Source: Drosophila miranda (taxonomy: Eukaryota > Arthropoda > Insecta > Diptera > Drosophilidae). Taken from it: a DNA stretch of 64,000 nt. Location of the stretch: contig NC_046676.1 in NCBI RefSeq assembly GCF_003369915.1, forward strand, positions 19,388,001-19,452,000. Reading direction: 5' to 3'. Position numbers and translations under genes: made by a program. The notes beneath the pieces were generated by a model. It was not told where the DNA came from. It made no database searches and was given only the letters and a program-made list of their open reading frames with translations. Shown here piece after piece: positions 56,405-64,000 of this stretch (position 1 is its first letter; the number at the start of each line of letters is the position of its first letter).

Positions 56405-59400
56405 GTTTCTTTCGGTGCCTAGTTGGTGTGGGTGTGGGAGCGGGCGCGGCAGTGGGTCTCTGATAAGACTTATCGTAATTGCTTTATTTCTTTATTTCCG
56501 TACGTACTCTCTTTACTTGTCCGTTACTCTCTTAGCTGGAATTATCACAATTTAATAGCCTTGGGGGGGGGGGTTTTTTTTGGTGAGTGAATTTGAATTC
56601 GCCCGCTACTCTCCAGCGGAATTCAGCATTTATTACGGGCTATTTACTTTTGTTTTTTGTCATCGTTTCCACCGCAACGACAGTACATATAGTCGTATAT
56701 ATTTTTTTATCTTATTTTTGCGTTTTTTATTTTTGTTTTTTTTCGTGTTGAAATACGTATTCGTATCTCTCCTGTGTGTCTGTTTCGCGATTTTGCCTTT
56801 GCCTTTGCTTTTGATTCTTATTTCGTTGCTTTATTGCGCTGCAAAAGGGAAATGAAATTCGTAATTAAAGCCATTTGTCGCTCAATTATTTTAAATAAAT
56901 ACAAAATTTGAGTCTAGAGAAGTACTCGCAATTAGACATGTACATGTACTTGGGGGGAAACTGAACAGTCACTCGAGGGCTGTACGTGAGCGCATCAAGA
57001 ATGAGAAGGGAAGGGATTAACGAGGCGTTAACCAGACGATCGACACTTCGCTGACTTATCGATTAGTGTTGTACAACGTGTAAATTATCCTGTGCATTCA
57101 AACGTAAAAAATGTCATTCGTCATTCTGAAGGAAGGGGAACTTCTGGTACCAGTCTCAAAGCAAGTCATTTCAGACCTATGACTAGCATTTCTTTCCCAC
57201 AAGGCATTCAGGAAGCGTATACACCTTATGATTATACAAAAAACTGTACAAAAAAGAGCTGTTCCGCTGAATCCAAACGATAATCGCCTTTAAGCATGTG
57301 CATATGTATAGGTTTGCTCAAAGTTTAACTATAAGATACAAGCGATTTACTTATATCTATATTTAGATGACAAATGACGTCAAGTTGTCTGAGGTTCGTG
57401 GCAGAGACGGACAGACAGATCGGCAGAGCGACAGTGGGAAAGAGAAAGACAGGTAGACCGCTATATGCACACTCGTAGTCACACATTCTGTTGGCTGGTA
57501 GTTAATTATGTGTGACGCTGACTTTGTTGCTTTATTGCCATGGAATGGCAAAAACAAGTACAAAGCGACTGAAACCGCAATTGAGGCACGACAAAAAGCA
57601 AATGAAGAGCGAGCGGGCTGATACGAGCGTATAGGAGGAAGTACGGCGTTCCCTTCCACAAAAGAAAGTCACTAAAATGCCATCTTTCAATTCCGGAATC
57701 GACTCGGATTTGAATGGGCTCCACATAAGCCCTTTTCTCCCCATCAATGTTGCCTGGGAATTGTCAGTTCTACCCATCTATTCCCATTCCATTCGTACAA
57801 CTCGCAGTGAATAGACAGACTAGTTTTTCCGGAATTTTCCTCGATATTTTTGACCAAAAATTTTGGTATCGAGTAAATAATTTTCTATATGTCATAATGG
57901 AGGACAAAAAGCTCAAAGCTCTAGGCAGGCCTGGCTCCTGTAACGACATTACCCTCGTCTTGGCCAAGAACGAGAACCTGACAATCAACCAATTACCCCA
58001 AGTGCGTAGCCTCGTCGACCTTCGCCCTGGCTTGACCCAGAGTGACCAACACGGACTCGTCACCGAACTGCCTAAAAGATCCTTCTCTGATGATGATAAA
58101 TTAAAATAAGTTGTTGACGCCACCCAACCGTCACCCAATCACACTCTTGAACTTGAGTTCTCTTCCGCTACTATCCGGACCTTTCGGCTTCCACCCTCTT
58201 GGGACAAACAAAATTATTGCACTTTATTGTAATCGTGTCCAGCATTAAATATAACATTCAGCCGTGATTGAGGCCCACAATCATACATATATGTATATCA
58301 TTTATGACCCATTTTGATAAACAGATAGTGACAGTCGGCTCATCAGAGTCCTATCGCTCCTTGCCAACAATCTAATCGGAGGGCAAATAGTTATCTAGAG
58401 GTTATACCATGGCGGTCTCTCGTTTAACTGAACCACTTCCAGGTGCCAGAGTGGTGGCAGAGAGTGTGTTCCCCTCAGGTAATACAACTTCTACCGGTTG
58501 CCCTATGGCCGTGACTATTCTTATCTTCACTGACTCACTCTAAAGGGCTCTACTTTATAGAACTGGATACGTAGTTTGATAGGACTAGGTCAAAGTCGGT
58601 TAAAGAGTTATTTCCCATTCATAATCGGTTCACTTTTTTCTTTATTCAGTCGAGGGGATTTTTCAACACTTATTTATAGATCTCTTAACTGGTTATAGCC
58701 GCCTAATTGGTCATTTCGTGTCGTCGCATGCAAGTTCCATTGTGTTCTGAGTCTGAATACCCAGCGCCTGCAACTGATTGGAAAGGTGTATAGGATTGCT
58801 GATTATTTGGGCAACTGGAATAAACTGGTAGGTAGCTTGAGGGGTAGCACGTACATATCAGTGTACCCGATTTGAAGAACATTTCTACAGTTAATTGACT
58901 GTAAAATGATTTATTGAACAAAGGTTTATTGGATTGCTTTGAGTGCAAGGTGGTCGAGTAGCCTTTGCTCTATACGTCTGCGCACCTCTACCTCTATCTC
59001 GTTTTGCCTAATCTCTGAATACTCGTAAGTCTTAGAACTATTTCCAGGAATATCCGGTGCACTTCTTGATAATCGTAAATGGTGGGATATCTAAATGATT
59101 CTTATCAATTGAAAAGATATGGAAATGTAGAGTACGAGTAAAGAAACCTTGAATGGAGCTGCAATTTAATGATGGGCTTTCGCCCACCATTACTCGTACA
59201 TTTCTCTCTGCCAACCAAACGACCAGAGCAAATGTTCTCCAGGTGTTTTTTTGTGCGAGTCAGCCGATAACAATGATACAAATAATGAACAAAAAGCAAA
59301 CACGATAATAGCTAAAAGTGGGAAAAACTCGCTACTGATACGGAATGGCACGGGAGAATATATGTACATACACCGAAAAATACAAATAAACGTATTTCAA

Positions 59401-59920
59401 ATGATACGAGTTTTGTAGAAATATGGGAAACAAATAGGTAATATCGAAAAGTGGAGAGCTCTTCCACTATAATTTGTATACCAGTTTGATTTTCATATTT
59501 TGCACATTTCATAATTTGTGGGCACGTGTTAATGAGACAGTTTTTGTAAGCGCGTGCATGGCTCCCGTATTTCGATAGCGTTGTTCGAGTCTCAGATCCG
59601 CATTTTCGTATTCGCATTCAATCGTTTTTGACACTTACATGATGAGGGGCTCTAAGCGGTTATGGTCCGTTTATGGCTTGTATGTATGGGGAGCTCTCGG
59701 ATACTTTGTGTTAGTTTAAGGTCACGGGCTCGGCGAAGCAGACGCGGCGTATACGCAATATTTACAATGGTGCTGCTCTGACACGCTCGACTGGTAACAG
59801 TTCTTGACGCGGTTGACAGACAGAGACAGAGACGGCGACGATCTCTGACGCAGCGATAAACGATGAACGGTAAACGCAAAAAAAAAGACAAACGACAAAC
59901 GACAGACAGGGGAACGTTCG
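56405..59920. other. Probable 5' intron and upstream region of the 679-aa RhoGEF
   Basis: The start codon at 56399 is preceded by CCAACTAG, a possible acceptor, so this stretch may be a 5'UTR intron. It holds a G-run/T-run junction (56560-56580). A 70-codon + strand frame at 57897-58109 is not supported by any recognisable feature. Confidence 0.35.
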
Positions 59921-59925
59921 CTCAC

Positions 59926-60080
59926 CTGTGCATTTGAATTCGCACTGTGGAGTGGCCGCGTCGCCGACATTCGCAGTGCAGCAGAGCAGCGTGTGCGAGC
60001 GGCGGCACTGACTCTCTTTTGATCAGCGTCGACTGCTCTCTCTGCCAGTTGGCACGGTCTCGCTCCCCCACTCTCTCTCT
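59926..60080 (-). promoter_or_regulatory. Putative noncoding first exon and promoter on the - strand
   Basis: On the - strand a good donor CACAG|GTGAGC ends an exon at 59926. Upstream (60000-60100) is GAGA/CACAC-rich DNA typical of fly promoters. It could be the 5' exon of the 679-aa RhoGEF, spliced to the acceptor just before 56399. The transcription start is not defined. Confidence 0.3.
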
Positions 60081-60099
60081 TTCTGTCTGTATCTCTCTC

Positions 60100-63000
60100 T
60101 GTTTTAACTGTTTGCTTTTGCGAGTTAGTTATAATAATTTGTATGGCTCGCTTTTTATTATTTAGATTGCGATTGCAGCCCAGACTCTGTGCTCTCTCGC
60201 TCCCTCTCGTGGGGCCTAGCGGTCTTTCCGTTCATTCTGTGTCGCATTTTCCACAGTAAACTATTGTGATAAAATGTGACTTTGTTCCACTGCCTGGCCC
60301 CTCTGCAGCACGCTTTTCTGTTGTTGCTGCATTTGTGCAATGTCAGTGCAGTGCAGGCGGCACAAATTCCAAATTAGTCTAGGCCAAGCAGCTCTCCGAA
60401 TTGGAAAGAAGGGATTTGCGCCTGTGGAGACATTTCCTATAGCCCGTAGTTGCAATTATTTTACAGGAAAAGTATGAATCAAACCCTGACAACTCCCAAT
60501 GATAGTTTCAGGCAGATACCTTTACAACTGAGATGGTCTAGATTGCATCGAAATGGAATCAGACAGGAAGAGCTATCTCCTGATAACGAAAGAGTTTATA
60601 ACTTTATAGGTTCGACCCGGAATCGTTTTCACTGCGCTGTAAAATACGAGGCATACCAATAAAATAATTCACGATCAAAGAGAACATATGCTTGGCCGTT
60701 AAGTTTCGCCAACTTTCTTCTTAATTTCTCACTCGACTGTGCGCTCGCACCTCTGGCAACGTGTTTGAAATTTCTGCCTTATCGGAAATGATTGTCGTAT
60801 CTTATCGGGCCGGGTTTTCACGCTGCTCTCAGGTACCCCAATCGAAAACGCCAACACACGGCGCAGTATACAGTCTCAGTCGCACTAAAGTCGCACCAAT
60901 TGGCCATTTGTCATGGAGTTTAGCTCGATTTGAGCCCTGTCTACGCTTTCTGGGGGGTTCTTTGTTGGTCTTTTGGTTCAGTTTTCAGCGACTACTATTT
61001 TCTGCTTATCTTTGCACATTTTCGAACGTATTTCAATGAAAAGTTCCCAAATAAAAGTCAGTCCGCCCCGACACTGCCTTGGTTGGGGGGAGTCCCACGC
61101 GATTGCACACACTTAAATATTTTCGGGTAGAACCCAAAGTACAACCCAAATATACATACATACATAAATGTATGAGAGAGACACCTAGGAGATTATTTTG
61201 GCCATATATAATAAATATGAACTGTTAATCCTCTACCAAATGTCATTCTTTGTGTATTGATCATTTAATTTTAGGTGATGGTTTTACTGGTGATCTTTTT
61301 TATGGACAATCAATATTTTTGGATCAACGAAACTTTCTAAATTCTGGCTTTTGGCCATCGACACCATTTTTAGTTTGGGTTATATTATGATAAAAAAGTT
61401 AGTGTACCTTGCTGCAGTTGGTAGAACAGTTGGTACTGCCATAGGAACGGTATCCGCTTGCATAGCTCAGTAATTTAATCCATTTGATTCGATATAATTT
61501 AAGCAGGTTGAGCAGCATTTCCCTTAAGAGCCGCTGAAACCGCGGGCGTGCGTGAGTTGGATTGCAGCTCCTTCCACATTGGCGCCCGGAAAGTGCTCAA
61601 GATCTTACGGCACAATTGAATCCATTCGGTCGTCTTTTTTTATGAAAACGGTCATGGCTGGCGTATCACCCACACGTTGACAGCGAACAAGAACCTGCTA
61701 CTTGGCGGCGCAGTGGCGCTCCATGATGACATAGTTGGAACTTACTTTTTTACATTACATGTTTCAGACATTTCAGCTTGTGTCAGGGTGACAATTTGAA
61801 TAGTCAATACTAAATTCGATATTTTCGAATATGAACACTCGATCATTTTGATATTGTTCGATATTATGTTATCGTTTCCGCTGCCTCTTTTAATGTTATC
61901 GATCTCATCTCATCTCTGTAGGCGCGAAGTTCAAATGTGCACCTAATTTTGCTTTCTGTGCTAATTGTAGACAGATTTGTGAGGGCCATGTGGCTTCCAT
62001 GGCTTCCTGTGATCCGAAAAATATCCTTGATCTTTGGAAAAGGACTCCAACATTCTTAGCCATACATATTAAGTTTTCTGGGCTGTTTTCGGGCCAAACA
62101 ATTTTAATTTGCAAAGAAGGCAACTTTGACTCATTTGCAGGGCGCCCTTACGGTTCTATTTTTTCCTCCCACAGCAGCACACAGACTAGATCGGCTGACA
62201 AGAATCGAACCAGAAGCCTCCCACATAATCAGGCGCCTGAGAGCCACTCGAATTTCCCCGCCTTACGGTCGCCGTCGTCGGAAAACCAACATTCGATTCG
62301 CGACAATCAGTGACTGGCTGTAGCACCCAGCAACCAGCACCCCCGCTGGCGTTTCAAATTTTCTGATGGATCAGATTGCTTCGATTTCTCATTAAATGTT
62401 TGTATTAATAAAAAGCTGGCGCAGCTTTTCCTACTGTGGAAACTTCTGCTACAATAAGTGTGAGGGATCGCATGTGCGTGAGTGTGGGACATCCTGTTGA
62501 ACTTCCTTGTTTTCCTAGAGTTTGTTTTGATCCAAAATCCCAGCATATAAAAAATCTTAAGAGCAAGAGACAGAATGGAAGGCACCAAACTAAGTGAACT
62601 TCTTAGAGAATACCTATACTAAAAATTTTCAGTGAAATACAAATAGGGAATCTATTTTTAGCTAATATTCATAATTGGCTCATAATAGAAGCCCACAAAG
62701 CGATTCGTTTTTTGAGACAGCTAAAGCTGGCTCCCGAAAAGACCCCCAAAACGGAAGAAAGAGAGCAGATAACCTGCGTGCGAGGAGAAAGATGTGGATC
62801 ACATTTGTACTTTATTATTTCTCAAAAGCTGTGCTCTGTGCATTTATTGTTTAATTTTCGTTGTTTAAACTATTGTTTAAACCGTAACCTAAGCAAACTT
62901 CATCCACTAAAAGCCCAAATCAATATTTGCCTCCTTTTTCGGTTACTATTCATAATTGGTTCATAATTGAAGGCCAACAAAAAGTTTAGATGGTCCAAGA

Positions 63001-63500
63001 AACACAGCTTTCATAAGAAGAAGAAGCCCAGAACAGAAGAGCGAAAGAATGGAGAGAGAACAATCTAAGTGAACTTTTGAGAGTCGCCTGAATTGAATGC
63101 CAAATCGGGGGCTGTCTTCCCAGCTGCGGTAGATACAATGCTAAACTAAACAACTAGTTAATATGTTAACTAATTTCGCAAGAACATTGCATTTCAACGC
63201 CCTCGCAAAGTGTTACGCGGAAGAGACTTTTTACTCTCCCGAGCTCTTTCTCTCGTCCACGCCCTTACACACTATTACTATTACCTGCAAGAACGCTTTC
63301 TCTCTCTTCTGAACCGGCCGGCTTACACACACACGAACACCTGAAATAAGCCTCTCTCCACACAGCCCCATAGCGGTCGAAAGAATGAACGAACACCAAA
63401 ACAGGCGACAGAATGATCGGATCCCAAAGCTGGAACAGTGGAAGAGAGCGCAAAGCGGACGTCAAAGCGTGTGACAGAATGAGCGTGCCTACAGTGGGGA
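60100..63500. other. Spacer before the terminal promoter
   Basis: No gene supported. An open frame with eight cysteines runs from about 61894 to 62310 behind a CTCTGTAG acceptor-like site (see findings). Two diverged copies of a segment with ATTCATAATTGGTTCATAAT occur at about 62560-62725 and 62930-63090. Confidence 0.4.
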
Positions 63501-63532
63501 GAGAGAGCGACAAAAAGAAGCAGTGAGGCGTG

Positions 63533-63763
63533 TATATAAAAGCACCGCTGCCACCTACTGGCCCTCAGTTGCGTGCAATCGTTGCAGTTGATCGATCGGT
63601 TCAGTGTCTTGGCATCCCAGTGAGAGAGGGAGATAGCGAGCGTGTGAGAGCGAGAGCGAGAGAGCAAGAGCAAGTCCGCAACCGAACCCCAGCCCAATTT
63701 CCAAATAGCCAGCCAGCCCCAGAACGGCAGACCAGTGCCAGAAGTTTTTGACTGCATCTTGAG
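63533..63763 (+). promoter_or_regulatory. TATA/Inr promoter and noncoding first exon of a gene leaving the window
   Basis: TATATAAAAG at 63533-63542 is followed by the initiator CCTCAGTT; position 63567 (A) is a standard distance downstream. The presumed exon 63567-63763 has no ATG and ends in the strong donor TTGAG|GTAAGG. It contains GAGCGAGA-rich DNA. The coding part must lie past the window end, so the gene cannot be named. Confidence 0.7.
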
Positions 63764-64000
63764 GTAAGGATTCCAAAGAGTGTGTTGGCCCAGGAGGTCA
63801 GTTTTCGGGCACTCCGAATGCGCGAAGTGATGTAATTTACGCACAATCGAAAAAGGTTTACCCTTGCCAAAAATTGGAAAACATTTTCCGAACTCCGCCG
63901 AATCGGAAATCGGAAAGCCGAAACGTGTTCGTGTTGGATCGGTTCTAAATATAGGATATGCCATCGCGTATATTCTTTTTGGCTCCGATTGATTGATTTG

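Noticed and set aside
57897-58109. 70-codon + strand frame starting MEDKKLKALG
   Set aside because: Reasonable composition but no domain, promoter, poly(A) signal or relative; too little support to list as a gene.
60474-60662. Short + strand frame starting MNQTLTTPND
   Set aside because: No signal peptide or recognisable domain; probably chance.
1-64000. Retroelement, LTR or other capsid-type fossils
   Set aside because: No reverse transcriptase, integrase, gag-like or terminal-repeat structure was recognised by eye; a repeat-library search would be needed to exclude short fragments.

Overview
This window is nuclear DNA of a Drosophila-type fly. Introns are mostly 50-90 bp with GTAAGT-like donors, promoters are of the TATA/Inr and GAGA types, and the proteins are insect-specific: proline/alanine-rich secreted proteins ending in a YRYKTVRRRV tail, a chitin deacetylase and a ZDHHC enzyme. 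From memory only, the neighbourhood resembles D. melanogaster 2R around 54B, where proline-rich secreted genes, a DHHC gene, Cda9 and two neighbouring RhoGEFs occur. The species is not identifiable by eye. I saw no bacterial genes, CRISPR array or intact transposon.

Region by region. 3.2-14.8 kb: four paralogous genes for secreted proline/alanine-rich repeat proteins (three on +, one on -). Each has a first coding exon that is only the ATG. A one-exon DHHC palmitoyltransferase lies between the third and fourth. 15-17.9 kb: no genes seen. 17.9-20.5 kb: an inverted repeat with arms of about 600 bp, each carrying an intact tRNA-Leu(AAG) plus about 515 bp of conserved flank. 23.0-30.9 kb: one membrane microprotein gene, then seven genes for secreted proteins that differ in their middle parts but end in the same one-disulfide motif, C-X10-12-C followed by basic residues. 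This cluster is the most interesting part of the window. It includes a 44-residue preprotein, short enough to be missed easily, that would release a strongly cationic peptide. 31.7-33.1 kb: a three-exon group V chitin deacetylase.

35-42 kb: two RWD-domain proteins, a half-TIL-domain gene with tandem 48-residue repeats and a frame problem, a doubtful small secreted ORF, and a four-exon multi-pass membrane protein. 45.2-50.5 kb and 52.6-56.4 kb: two tandem RhoGEF paralogues on the - strand with matching exon patterns. One is predicted to have a membrane segment at each end. The other has a long disordered N terminus and carries a separate tail-membrane gene inside its first coding intron. 56-63.5 kb is mostly the upstream intron and regulatory DNA. 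A strong TATA/Inr promoter with a noncoding first exon starts a gene on + at about 63.57 kb that continues beyond the window.

The secreted-peptide cluster (23.6-30.8 kb) and the proline-rich cluster (3-15 kb) look like rapidly evolving tandem families. The peptide cluster has shared upstream sequence blocks and one textbook NF-kappaB site, so an induced secreted (possibly immune) role is a reasonable but unproved inference. All exon joins were worked out by hand from frame and splice consensus. Every multi-exon model reported with a full exon list closes to an exact multiple of three.
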